Origin: Helichrysum umbraculigerum
Taxonomy: Eukaryota > Streptophyta > Magnoliopsida > Asterales > Asteraceae
Direction: 5' to 3'
Assembly (NCBI GenBank): GCA_949592205.1
Contig: CATIUR010000005.1
Coordinates: forward strand, 106,637,277-106,701,276
DNA: 64,000 bases
A program made the position numbers and the translations under genes. The first letter of the stretch is position 1. The number at the start of each line of letters is the position of its first letter. Positions 33,155-43,798 of the stretch are shown here, piece by piece. The notes under the pieces are model-generated. The model ran no database searches. It worked only from the letters and a program-made list of their open reading frames with translations, and had not been told where the DNA came from.

Positions 33155-33610
33155 ATGGCAGAACCTGTCATAAGTGAATATTCATCAGATGATGACATAA
33201 CCATCGACGAGCAGATACAATATGTATATGTCGATACTGAAACAATTCCGATAGTGGAACTGGTGGAAGAAGAGATTGAAAACCACCACTTTGGATTGAT
33301 TGACATAGAGGAATATGAGAGAGTTAGAGACCAAGCTGAAGAGCTAGATGGTCAAAACTGGGAACTTGCATCTAAATGCAAGAACTATGAAACTGAGTTG
33401 ACAATCCTAAAGAGGCCTATGTCTGTCCGAGTTAGGGATAGAATTCGCTTCTGGAAGAAAGTAGCTAGTGATCGCAAGAAGAGAGTCAAGAGTTGGATTA
33501 AACGTCTGAGCAAGTGCTCAACTGAGAATGAGGTGATCTGTCATACGACTCTGCGATATAAGACTATGCTAGAAACGCATTACTCCTCTCCTAACCTGGA
33601 CCAGGAGTGA
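33155..33610 (+). CDS. Tekay-2 upstream ORF2: small acidic/basic helical protein
   Basis: This 151-residue ORF lies 373 bp after ORF1 in the same orientation. The first 60 residues are acidic (EYSSDDDITIDEQ, ELVEEEIENHHFG), followed by a heptad-like helix (YERVRDQAEELDGQNWELASKC) and a basic helix with aromatic residues (RIRFWKKVASDRKKRVKSW). No known domain is recognised. It may be a nucleic-acid-binding accessory protein, but that is only inferred from the charge pattern. It could also be a relic, although it has no internal stop in a young element. Confidence 0.6.
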   Translation: MAEPVISEYSSDDDITIDEQIQYVYVDTETIPIVELVEEEIENHHFGLIDIEEYERVRDQAEELDGQNWELASKCKNYETELTILKRPMSVRVRDRIRFWKKVASDRKKRVKSWIKRLSKCSTENEVICHTTLRYKTMLETHYSSPNLDQE

Positions 33611-34247
33611 AAGGAAAAGAACTGCACTACGACAGAAAACATAGCTAAAGATAGCTTAATAAAGAACTGATGAAGAACTGTCGTAGGAATATAATTGTTT
33701 TGTTAGGATCTAAGTATAGCTAAGTTTAGTCTAATTAGTACTGTAACAACTTGTGTTGTATTGGAAATCACTCTTGATGGATATAGAAGATATCATCAAG
33801 TTTTGCAATGAAACGATGTAAGAACGTTCTAGTTAATGTATAATATAACTTAGGTTCGATTCGAAATTTCGTGCGAATTATATTCATCTCTATATACATG
33901 TGATATAAAAGTTATCACGTAATAATTGTTAAAATCATTTCTTGCAAACTTTGAAAACCTACCACACTTTGAATTATTGATTTTATCTTGAATTCCCTAA
34001 AACATTGTTTGCGCTTGATCGATGATGAAAAGAAATATGTATTTGGCATTATATAATGACGCCTGGCCAACGTGATTATATTGTACAAAGTACATATGGG
34101 TGTTTCAAAGTCGTGCGATATACAATGTGAAACATTATTCTCTCAAATTCTCCATATTATTCATTTGATAGACAATGTGAAATCTTGTTCATCACATTCA
34201 TTATTTTGGCATTGACTTCTGCATTTTATTCATCGCAGAACTGAACT
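33611..34247 (+). other. Tekay-2 leader between ORF2 and gag
   Basis: No coding frame of note is seen in these 637 bp. The gag ATG follows GAACTGAACT. Confidence 0.6.
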
Positions 34248-37200
34248 ATGCCGCCAAAACGACGAATTACTAGGAATAGTCAGAAGACAACTGTACCCCC
34301 TACATCTGAAACCATTCCACCCCCTAACACTGAGGAAACTACTGAGCAGATGATAGCCAGACGCATTGCTGAAGGCATTGCCGAGTATGAGGCAAGCCGA
34401 AACCATGAGACTGGGGTTAATAACAGTGGATCGACCCCTGTTATTGCTGAGACTGTTGTGAATAACCGCAAAGGGTGTTCATATAAGACATTTCAGGCAT
34501 GTAAACCACCACCTTTCTGTGGCACTGAAGGTGCTATTGGTATTATACACTGGATAGAAAAGATGGATTCTGTGTTGGACATCAGTGATTGTCTACCAGA
34601 CACTGCAGTGAAGTATGTTGACTGCACACTAGCTGATAAAGCTTTGACTTGGTGGAACAGTCAAGTTCAGTCGATGGGACGACCAGCTGCTTATTCCATG
34701 ACATGGGAAACATTGAAGAGTATGATGATGGAAGAATTCTGCCCTCGCAGTGAGATGCAGAAAATTGAGACTGAGCTGTGGAACATTGCTATGATTGGTG
34801 CTGATATCACTAGTTATACAACCAGGTTCCAAGAACTAGCTCGTCTTGTGCCACATATGGTAACACCTGAATACAAGCATATTGAACGCTATGTGTATGG
34901 ACTGGCACCACAGATCAGGAGTTTAGTTACGTCCTCCAAACCTGACACATTCAGGAGCGCTGTTACCTTAGCGCAGAGTTTGACTGATGAAGCAGTTAGA
35001 ATGGGGACACTGACCAAGAAGACTGTGTCGGTTAAGGTTGAGCCGAGCAGTGCTGAAGCTGGTAGTTCTGGAGGTAAGAAGCGTAAGTGGAATGACCGTC
35101 AGGGTCAATTCAACAAGAAAGGATCTGGAAATCCTAAGTCTTACGCTGCCACCATTGTGGAACCAAAGCCATACTTGGGTAACAAACCTAAGTGTGATAA
35201 GTGTAGTAAACACCACGAGGGTGAGTGTTGGTTTTGCGACAGCTGTAAGGGATGGGGTCACAAAACCCAAAACTGTAAGGTAAACCCTACCCCTAAGGGA
35301 AACACTGTTCGCCAAAATCAAGGATGTTTTGAGTGTGGCGACATGAGGCACTATCGAAACCGATGCCCTCGACTCAATAACCAAAACCGTAACGCCAACA
35401 ACACTCGCAACCGCAACAACAATGGAAACAACCGTGGAAACAACAACAACCGAGCCAACAACAACAATGCTAACAACAACAACAATCAGCCAGCTCGTGG
35501 ACGCGTGTTCATGTTAGGAGCACCAGAGGCACGTCAGGATCCTAACACAGTCACTGGTACGTTTCTTGTAAACAACCACTTTGCTTCTGTGTTGTTTGAT
35601 TCCGGTGCTGATCTAAGTTTTGTGTCCACTGAGTTTAGACCACTATTAGAGATCGAATCCCTTAAGCTAGATAACAAATACACAGTAGAGCTACCTGATG
35701 GTAAGTTGATTGAATCGGGAGAAATAGTACCAGGATGCACCTTAACGTTAGAAGGTCATTCTTTCAAAATAGACTTACTACCGGTAGAACTAGGGAGCTT
35801 CGATATAGTGGTTGGCATGGATTGGTTGTCACTGAACCGCGCAGAGATCATCTGTCATAAGAAGATTGTACGGTTACCTTTACCGTCAGGAGAAATGTTG
35901 ATGGTTCAAGGGGAAAAGAGTAATCGTGTGGTGAAAACGATTACATGCATGAAGACAAGTAAATATCTACGAAAAGGGTACCAAGCATTTTTGGTACATG
36001 TTGTAGATAAGAAACCCGAGGAGCGACGCATAGACGACGTGGCCGTAGTACGCGAATACCCAGGAGTATTTCCTGACGAGCTACCAGGGTTACCACCTCC
36101 TAGGCAGGTTGAATTCCATATCGACCTAGTGCCGGGAGCTGCACCGATTGCTCGTACGCCTTACCGTTTAGCTCCATCAGAAATGCAGGAACTGTCTGCA
36201 CAGTTGCAAGAACTGTTGGATTTAGGATTCATCCGACCGAGCTTTTCACCGTGGGGAGCTCCGGTGTTGTTTGTCAAAAAGAAGGATGGATCAATGCGGA
36301 TGTGTATCGATTATAGAGAACTAAACAAAGTGACGATTAAGAACCGATACCCATTACCACGCATCGATGACTTGTTTGACCAGCTGCAAGGGTCAAGTTA
36401 TTACTCAAAGATCGACTTGAGATCGGGTTACCATCAACTGAAGGTCCGGGATGAGGATATCCCTAAGACTGCGTTTAGGACTCGATATGGTCATTACGAG
36501 TTCCTGGTTATGCCGTTTGGGCTAACGAATGCGCCAGCAGTGTTCATGGATCTAATGAATAGAGTATGTAAACCTTATCTGGATAAGTTCGTCATAGTGT
36601 TCATTGACGATATCTTGATATACTCGAGAACGAAGGAAGACCATGAACGACATCTGAGGCTGATTCTTGAATTACTGGAGAAAGAGAAGCTTTATGCAAA
36701 GTTCTCTAAATGTGAGTTTTGGATGCGTGAGGTTCATTTCCTTGGTCATGTGATTAATAACAAAGGAATTCACGTGGACCCATCCAAAATTGAGGCGATT
36801 AAGAATTGGGAAGCCCCAAAAACCCCAACTGAGATACGACAATTTCTTGGGTTAGCTGGTTACTACCGAAGGTTCATTGGGAATTTCTCGAAGATAGCTC
36901 AGCCACTTACCGCCCTAACGCAAAAAGACAAGAAGTTTGATTGGGGCGAGAAGCACGAGAATGCTTTTCAAATGCTGAAAGAGAAATTGAGCACCGCACC
37001 TATCCTATCCTTACCAGAAGGAGTAGAAAACTTTGTTGTCTACTGTGATGCTTCACATCAAGGATTAGGTTGCGTGTTGATGCAAAACGACAAGGTCATT
37101 GCATATGCGTCTCGTCAATTGAAGATTCACGAGAAGAACTATACGACGCATGACTTAGAGCTGGGGGCAGTCGTTTTTGCACTTAAGATTTGGAGACACT

Positions 37201-38888
37201 ATCTATACGGTACAAAGTGTACGATCTTTACCGATCACAAAAGTCTCCAACATATATTTGATCAGAAAGAACTCAACATGAGACAGAGACGTTGGGTTGA
37301 ACTGCTAAATGATTACGACTGTGAAATCAAGTATCATCCAGGCAAAGCTAATGTAGTAGCGGATGCCTTGAGTCGTAAGGAAAGAGTAAAACCTCGAAGA
37401 GTTCGAGCCTTAGGACTGACAATCCACTTGGATCTAATTACTCAAATTCGTGATGCTCAACAAGCAGCCTTTACTTCAGAACGTATGAAAAACGAATCCC
37501 TCAAAGGGATGGAAAAGCAACTGGAGTCTAAGGAAAATGGAGTATTGTACTTTATGAATCGAATTTGGATTCCTTGTGTTGATGAGCTACGTAGCCTGGT
37601 ATTGGACGAAGCTCATAAGTCCAATTACTCGATACATCCTGGTGCAGATAAGATGTACCACGATCTAAAAGGATTTTACTGGTGGCCTGGCATGAAAAGA
37701 GATATTGCCTCCTACGTTAGTAGATGTCTGACTTGTGCAAAAGTTAAGACTGAGTACCAAAAGCCGTCTGGACTTTTACAACAACCAGAGTTGCCCAAAT
37801 GGAAATGGGAACACATCACGATGGATTTCATCACAAAGCTACCGAAAACATCATCTGGAATGGACTCCATATGGGTGATTGTCGACCGACTGACAAAATC
37901 ATCTCACTTTCTAGCCATCAAAGAGACAGATAAGATGGAGAAACTGGCTAGAACCTACATAAAAGAAGTTGTTTCTAGACATGGAGTTCCATTATCTATC
38001 ATCTCTGATAGAGATGCACGTTTCACCTCTCGCTTCTGGCAAACACTGCAACAAGCTTTAGGCACTAGACTCGACATGAGTACCGCCTACCATCCACAAA
38101 CCGATGGTCAAAGCGAGCGAACGATACAAACGCTTGAGGACTTGCTACGAGCATGCGTGATTGATTTTGGAGGAAACTGGGATGTTCATCTCCCTTTAGC
38201 TGAATTCTCGTACAACAATAGTTATCATACGAGCATACAAATGGCACCTTTCGAGGCGTTGTACGGACGCAAGTGTCGATCCCCACTCTGTTGGGCAGAT
38301 ATGGATGACAGACAGTTATCAGGTCCTGAGATAGTCCAAGAGACAACGGACAAGATATCTCAAGTGCTTAATCGATTAAAAATGGCACGAGACCGACAAA
38401 AGAGTTATGCAGACAATAGACGTAAACCTTTGGAATTTCAAGTAGGTGACAGAGTCCTACTTAAGGTATCTCCTTGGAAAGGAGTTGTGCGATTTGGAAA
38501 ACGCGGCAAACTGAACCCACGTTACATCGGACCTTTTGAGATCCTAGCAAGGATTGGTCCTGTAGCTTATAAGCTTAAACTACCGCAAGAACTTAGTAAT
38601 ATTCACGACACGTTTCACGTGAGTAATCTTAAGAAGTGTCTATCTGACGAAGCGTTAATCATACCTCCTGACGAAATCTACGTCGACGCAAAACTCAACT
38701 TCGTGGAGGAACCGCTTGAAGTAATGGATACGAAAACGCAGAAACTCCGAAACAGTCGGATCAAACTTGTCAAAATTCGATGGAACTCGAAAAGAGGCCC
38801 AGAGTTCACCTGGGAACGTGAGGACGAGATGCGCAAGAAGTATCCCCACCTATTTGAAACCGTGACCACGAATCACGACACAAATTAA
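34248..38888 (+). CDS. Tekay-2 gag-pol polyprotein, intact (1546 aa)
   Basis: One uninterrupted frame starts at MPPKRR. In order: gag (about 80-300), two CCHC knuckles (CDSCKGWGHKTQNC about 330-343; CFECGDMRHYRNRC about 360-373), an Asn-rich linker, protease with LFDSGA (about 449-454), RT with FIDDILIYSR (about 785), RNase H with YCDAS (about 928), integrase zinc region (HPGADKMYHDL...CLTC, about 1128-1162), D,D35E core (D about 1213 and 1253, E about 1289) and a chromodomain-like tail (NFVEEPLEVMDTK... to KKYPHLF, about 1484-1538). All catalytic residues I can check are present. The chromodomain class is thought to guide integration to particular chromatin. It is about 35 bp from the 3' LTR. 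Confidence 0.95.
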   Translation: MPPKRRITRNSQKTTVPPTSETIPPPNTEETTEQMIARRIAEGIAEYEASRNHETGVNNSGSTPVIAETVVNNRKGCSYKTFQACKPPPFCGTEGAIGIIHWIEKMDSVLDISDCLPDTAVKYVDCTLADKALTWWNSQVQSMGRPAAYSMTWETLKSMMMEEFCPRSEMQKIETELWNIAMIGADITSYTTRFQELARLVPHMVTPEYKHIERYVYGLAPQIRSLVTSSKPDTFRSAVTLAQSLTDEAVRMGTLTKKTVSVKVEPSSAEAGSSGGKKRKWNDRQGQFNKKGSGNPKSYAATIVEPKPYLGNKPKCDKCSKHHEGECWFCDSCKGWGHKTQNCKVNPTPKGNTVRQNQGCFECGDMRHYRNRCPRLNNQNRNANNTRNRNNNGNNRGNNNNRANNNNANNNNNQPARGRVFMLGAPEARQDPNTVTGTFLVNNHFASVLFDSGADLSFVSTEFRPLLEIESLKLDNKYTVELPDGKLIESGEIVPGCTLTLEGHSFKIDLLPVELGSFDIVVGMDWLSLNRAEIICHKKIVRLPLPSGEMLMVQGEKSNRVVKTITCMKTSKYLRKGYQAFLVHVVDKKPEERRIDDVAVVREYPGVFPDELPGLPPPRQVEFHIDLVPGAAPIARTPYRLAPSEMQELSAQLQELLDLGFIRPSFSPWGAPVLFVKKKDGSMRMCIDYRELNKVTIKNRYPLPRIDDLFDQLQGSSYYSKIDLRSGYHQLKVRDEDIPKTAFRTRYGHYEFLVMPFGLTNAPAVFMDLMNRVCKPYLDKFVIVFIDDILIYSRTKEDHERHLRLILELLEKEKLYAKFSKCEFWMREVHFLGHVINNKGIHVDPSKIEAIKNWEAPKTPTEIRQFLGLAGYYRRFIGNFSKIAQPLTALTQKDKKFDWGEKHENAFQMLKEKLSTAPILSLPEGVENFVVYCDASHQGLGCVLMQNDKVIAYASRQLKIHEKNYTTHDLELGAVVFALKIWRHYLYGTKCTIFTDHKSLQHIFDQKELNMRQRRWVELLNDYDCEIKYHPGKANVVADALSRKERVKPRRVRALGLTIHLDLITQIRDAQQAAFTSERMKNESLKGMEKQLESKENGVLYFMNRIWIPCVDELRSLVLDEAHKSNYSIHPGADKMYHDLKGFYWWPGMKRDIASYVSRCLTCAKVKTEYQKPSGLLQQPELPKWKWEHITMDFITKLPKTSSGMDSIWVIVDRLTKSSHFLAIKETDKMEKLARTYIKEVVSRHGVPLSIISDRDARFTSRFWQTLQQALGTRLDMSTAYHPQTDGQSERTIQTLEDLLRACVIDFGGNWDVHLPLAEFSYNNSYHTSIQMAPFEALYGRKCRSPLCWADMDDRQLSGPEIVQETTDKISQVLNRLKMARDRQKSYADNRRKPLEFQVGDRVLLKVSPWKGVVRFGKRGKLNPRYIGPFEILARIGPVAYKLKLPQELSNIHDTFHVSNLKKCLSDEALIIPPDEIYVDAKLNFVEEPLEVMDTKTQKLRNSRIKLVKIRWNSKRGPEFTWEREDEMRKKYPHLFETVTTNHDTN

Positions 38889-38909
38889 ATCTCGGGACGA
38901 GATTTCCCT

Positions 38910-38922
38910 AACAGGGGGAGAA
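38910..38922 (+). promoter_or_regulatory. Tekay-2 polypurine tract
   Basis: AACAGGGGGAGAA lies directly before the 3' LTR start TGTGACAACT and is identical to the Tekay-1 tract. Confidence 0.92.
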
Positions 38923-41900
38923 TGTGACAACTCTCCAAATTAGGTATTAATTAACATTTAAGCATGTGCATTCTTACGCTAATTTCCTGATTAAGTTTTA
39001 ACAAAACTTCTTGATGTGATGTAAGTCAAGCAAGCCCGGTACTTTTAAACAAAAAGTAATACGTAATAAGCAAGTATTAAAAGTTACGTACAAATATATC
39101 GGAACGAACCCGACAAAAATAAATGACAAAAGTTTCGTGATACAAAAATATTTAATAATGAAATTATTCATTACGAGTAATTATATATCTATAACATATA
39201 GATATAAGGGTCTAATTTTACGTTTAACATAAAACGTATCATTACACGAACAGAAACAATTCTAAAACGTACATAAAAGGTTCAAATATGAAAAGTGTTA
39301 TTTTTCTAACACGTTATAAAGTAGTTAGAACATTACCTCAAAATATGAAATCCTAAATTAACTGAAATTTGGCGCTCAATTAACTGCGCGCAGTAAAATG
39401 TACAAAATTGTGCAGCTATTTAAAATAATGATAACATCATTATACCAATTATAAATAACGAACCAGGAGAACACCTACTAAATAAAAATATAAAATGTTT
39501 ATTTTTATATTGCTAAAATTATACCCGTACTCGAAATTGAGGTGCCAAAAATTGGCACCTAACTTCAATAATGCAGTGGTATGGTTATTTTAAAACCATA
39601 CTCCCTCCTTCCTTCTGATCATTCGACACAAACTCACACCCACACCAATAATTCATCATCCATTTTTCCATTTCAATTTCTTCTTCATCTGCAACAACAT
39701 CAGGAAGCAAAAGTGGAACCAGGAATATATCATCATCTTCAACATACGATCTTCATCATCATCCTCACCATTTTCACTTTGTAAGAAAATCTCAAATCTT
39801 TAGTTTCTTTACTTCAAATTCGTTATATAACTTGTGTACATATCATAATCTAAACATATAACACATAAATGTGATGATTACTTGATTGTTCATGAAAATG
39901 GTTTATAAAACCAAAAATATCAAAACCAAAATCGTTATATGAAAACATGTTAAAATAACGTAATAACTTATAAAAACGATGTATAAACTTGTGGTAACCA
40001 TTTGGTATTGATGTATAATGGTTTGGAACCAAGTTGACTCGTGTATAGGTTTCATCAGACATGAACAGGGGCTGAAACGAGCCACGAATACGGCGGATTC
40101 CTTTGAATCCGGCGTATTCCCAACCGAAAACCAAACGAATCCGGCGTATTCACGGGAATACGGCGGATTCCCGTTTCTAAACAAGTCGAATACGGCGTAT
40201 TCCGTTGAATACGGCGTATTCCCGAACCTTCACACGAACTATCTGATGAACACAAACGAATCCGGCGTATTCGATTGAATACGGCGGATTCCCCCCGAAC
40301 TGGATTGAATACGGCGTATTCATTTAAATACGGCGTATTCCCGAACCTAAAACGAAACCACATGAAAACCACGATGAATACGGCGGATTCACTCGAATAC
40401 GGCGTATTCCGAATTTTGACTTGAATCCGGCGGATTCAAGGGAATCCGGCGGATTCCCAACCCTGACCAACAATTTGACTTTTACTTTAAAAACATAAAC
40501 GCTCCCGTTAACGATTTCATTTATACGATACATTCACGAGACATTGTAAACTATTAATAAAACATTAATGTGATATATCCGAGACACGGACTTTGGACTT
40601 ATTTATTTCGTACGAACAAACGATACATGAATAAATACATATATGACATATATATGAATACGAACTTTGTAAATTATACGTTTTGGGAAAACGATTACAA
40701 TTGGGACATTTAAACTTCTTAACATTTATTAAACAAATGTAATGATATTAAAAACAAATAATATTTATTTTATAAACAAAATAAGTATATTATCAAGTTT
40801 TATATAACAAATAAAACTCGGCATGTTTTAAATACGAAACAACGTATTACAATATATATATACATATATTCGAGGACACACGATATATATAGACACAAAC
40901 GTATACGTTTTCTTAAACAAATGAAAACTTATATATTTTGATATACATAAACAATGTATTGATCAAACATATATACATACGACACTTAAGAATATATATT
41001 CACATATATATGTGCAAATGGATTACACGTTTAACAAACGTACAACTTAATAATATACAACAAGTATATTTACATACGAATACATATATAAAACAAATAT
41101 ATGTACCAACAATGATATTTGAATAACGTTCGAATTATACGAACAACTATATACAAAGTATATGTACAAATGAAAATAAAACGACCTTCCGTTAAATAGA
41201 CAATTACATATTGGTTTGTACACTTAACAAGTATACGATTTATGAAATAATAACAATATTTCAACGCAATGTCATTAATAAAGTCAACAACTTATATTAC
41301 TAAGAAATCAACCATTTCTTCAAACAAACAAACTGTTAACATAAGTGATTTAAAACAAATCAAACGTACTTATGTTAATATATTTATTGTATAGGTTAAC
41401 ATACCTTGGGCTTATAGCTGATTGGCTGCTAGCTTTCTTTCCGAGCAAACCACCGTGAGTTTACAGCCCCTACTTTACAAATGTTTTCTATTTTAAACAT
41501 AGGGGTGTAAACATAGAAACTGCATGCAAACATATGCAGCAAATTATATAAATGCTTTAAATTGCTTTATACAACTGTTTGATATGAAATATTATTTCAC
41601 AACTGTTTTGGGAATTAGACAACAGATCCTAGTACGGACCCAGACTTGAAATGTGTGCATGAAAGACCTTATGTCATGCAGACTATAACCATTAGCTAGG
41701 TGACTCTAGCCACTGAGTATACGAATAGTACTATTGCCGTGACGACCCTCCTGTGGATGGAGCGTATACTTAATTGTCCTTCAGGCAAACAACATAAGTT
41801 TTGGTTGTGGTTTGGTTATAGGGTTAGGTCGCGTTACTTTAACCTGCGAGGTTTAGCTCACCTTTCAGGGGATTATAAGTCTAAGCATTCCCACAATTAT

Positions 41901-42597
41901 TATTTAGGATGAACATATCCTACAACTGTTTTAGTTCAGTATACTTACTGATTATACTTATATTCTGGTAAACAACCAGACTGGCATTTTGGGTAACAAC
42001 CTACATAAAACTATATCTTAGGGTAACAACCCTACAATCTTATATTTTGCAAAACCTGCAAACATTTATTTATTGAATAACATTTCAATAACTTGAACAC
42101 AAATGGTTTAACATACCACATATTTATACAAAACCTGTGAATTCACTCAACATATTTGTTGACGACTTTCTTTCTATGTTTTACAGGAAATTAGCTACGT
42201 AAGTAAGGATCGCATGCATTCAGGATGGACAACCCTGGACTACTTAGGATGCCATATATTTTGGGACAGCTTTTGAGGATTTCCTCTGTATTACTGCAGA
42301 CATTGCAGTTATACTTATGAAATCTTACCTTAACATATGTATTGTAAAAACTTAAATGTTTTAAACTCTATTACTACTGTACGACTTACATAGTCGTACT
42401 ACTTTTGTAACAACTGTATCAATTGGCATCCTTTATATATTATGTTCTGTATGATCATATGCTCTGATACGATGAATGCACAATTGTAAAGTCATCACCC
42501 CGTTGTTAAACTGTTTAAACAAGATGCTTCCGCTAAATCTTAACTTGCTTCCGCTAAACATTGAATAAACACAATTACCGATTTTGGGGGTGTGACA
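38923..42597 (+). repeat. Tekay-2 3' LTR
   Basis: This copy is nearly identical to 28175-31850 (offset 10748). It contains the second palindrome array at 40086-40456. It is followed by the target duplication TCTTG. Confidence 0.93.
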
Positions 42598-42602
42598 TCT
42601 TG

Positions 42603-43325
42603 TATATTGTTTACTACATTTTATGTTTTTAGCATTTTTATGTGTTTGTAACGTTTGGTTTTATACTTAGAATCAAAAAATTACTAGTACTTGTTTACTG
42701 CATTTTATATATTTTTATTGCATTTTGCGCTTTTTTATCATTTTTATGTGTTTCTGCAGCTTGTTTTATACCTGAATTTGAAATTATTAGTACTTGTTTA
42801 CTGCATTTTGCATATTTTTACTGCATTTTTTATGTTTTTTTATCATTTTTATACGTTTATTCAGCTTGCTTTTAGTGTAAGTTGCTTTAAGTTTGTTATT
42901 CATTTTGTAGATAAAATAGTTAAGGAGATTACAATGAAGAAATCTACCAAATTGAAGTTAGAAGCGTGAAGTTGAAAAGAAGATATATACTAAATGATGT
43001 ATTAGTGAAATTAAGTAGTTTAGGAAATAATCTTTGTTTTGTACGAAATAATGTTTGTGTTATTGAAATTTTTAGTGCATTTTATATTTTTGTGCACTAC
43101 ATCTTGCATATTATCATGTTTTTTAATTTGACAAGTTTTTTGCAATTTTTTGGGCAGGTTTTCAACATTTTTGAAATTGTAAAATAGTCCCTAATGACAT
43201 AAAATGAAAATGAGGTGTTTGGTTGGTCAAAAACTTGCCATCTCCTACTCTTATCTCATAACTTTGAAATTGAAATATAAAAGTTCTTTCAAATGTAAAA
43301 ACTAAAAAATAAAATAATAGGGAGT
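42603..43325. other. Right half of the region split by Tekay-2
   Basis: It continues the AT-rich sequence with TGCATTTT motifs from before Tekay-2 and includes the candidate short exon 42911-42969 described under 27378. From about 42970 to 43325 I see no gene. Confidence 0.5.
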
Positions 43326-43334
43326 AAAATATTA

Positions 43335-43390
43335 GAGAAGAGTTCAAATGAGTACACCTATTTCTTGTGAGAATGAGGGAACAAATTTGA
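43335..43390 (+). repeat. MULE left terminal inverted repeat (candidate)
   Basis: GAGAAGAGTTCAAATGAG plus GAGAATGAGGGAAC and TTGAGCCATTGG fit the general style of plant MULE termini. The similarity to the right end is imperfect, so the element is not recent or the ends are degenerate. Confidence 0.55.
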
Positions 43391-43798
43391 GCCATTGGAT
43401 CTAGTAAATCAAAGGCCTATATTAATTCCTCATTTTTTTAATTAAAAAAATCAGAATAAATAAGATTTTGGGCGGAGGGGCAAAATGGTCATTTCACCAA
43501 TCAATTAATTAATTTTTTCTTTCTCATTTTGTTTCAAAAACCACACACTTCTCGTTCCCAAACTTAACGATACCTCTGCTTTTCTTTTGCGATTCTCAAC
43601 TACGAAACCCTAAAATCCACAAAAACGTTCATCAAATCTTCGAATCGTTGTTGTTTCTTGCTAAAATCATCGTCTCCTTCACCTACATTCTTCGCTCCAT
43701 CTTTCTATCGGTTTAGATTTAACTGAAATCCGTTTTGTGAAACCCTGATTCTTTAAACAGAGGTTAAAATTATCATCGCATATTATATAATTCATACA

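Larger units (their letters stand above)
28175..42597 (+). mobile_element. Tekay-2: complete, young Ty3/gypsy chromovirus with extra ORFs
   Basis: This 14,423-bp element is flanked by the 5-bp duplication TCTTG (28170-28174 and 42598-42602). It has LTRs of 3676 and 3675 bp, a tRNA-Met primer site, two ORFs between primer site and gag, one intact gag-pol frame and a polypurine tract. By eye I count about six substitutions and one 1-bp indel between the LTRs (for example 28280 T/A, 29324 C/T, one A fewer near 31309 in the 3' copy). At the commonly used rate of 1.3e-8 per site per year this implies roughly 60,000 years. All visible parts needed for autonomous movement are present. Confidence 0.93.
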
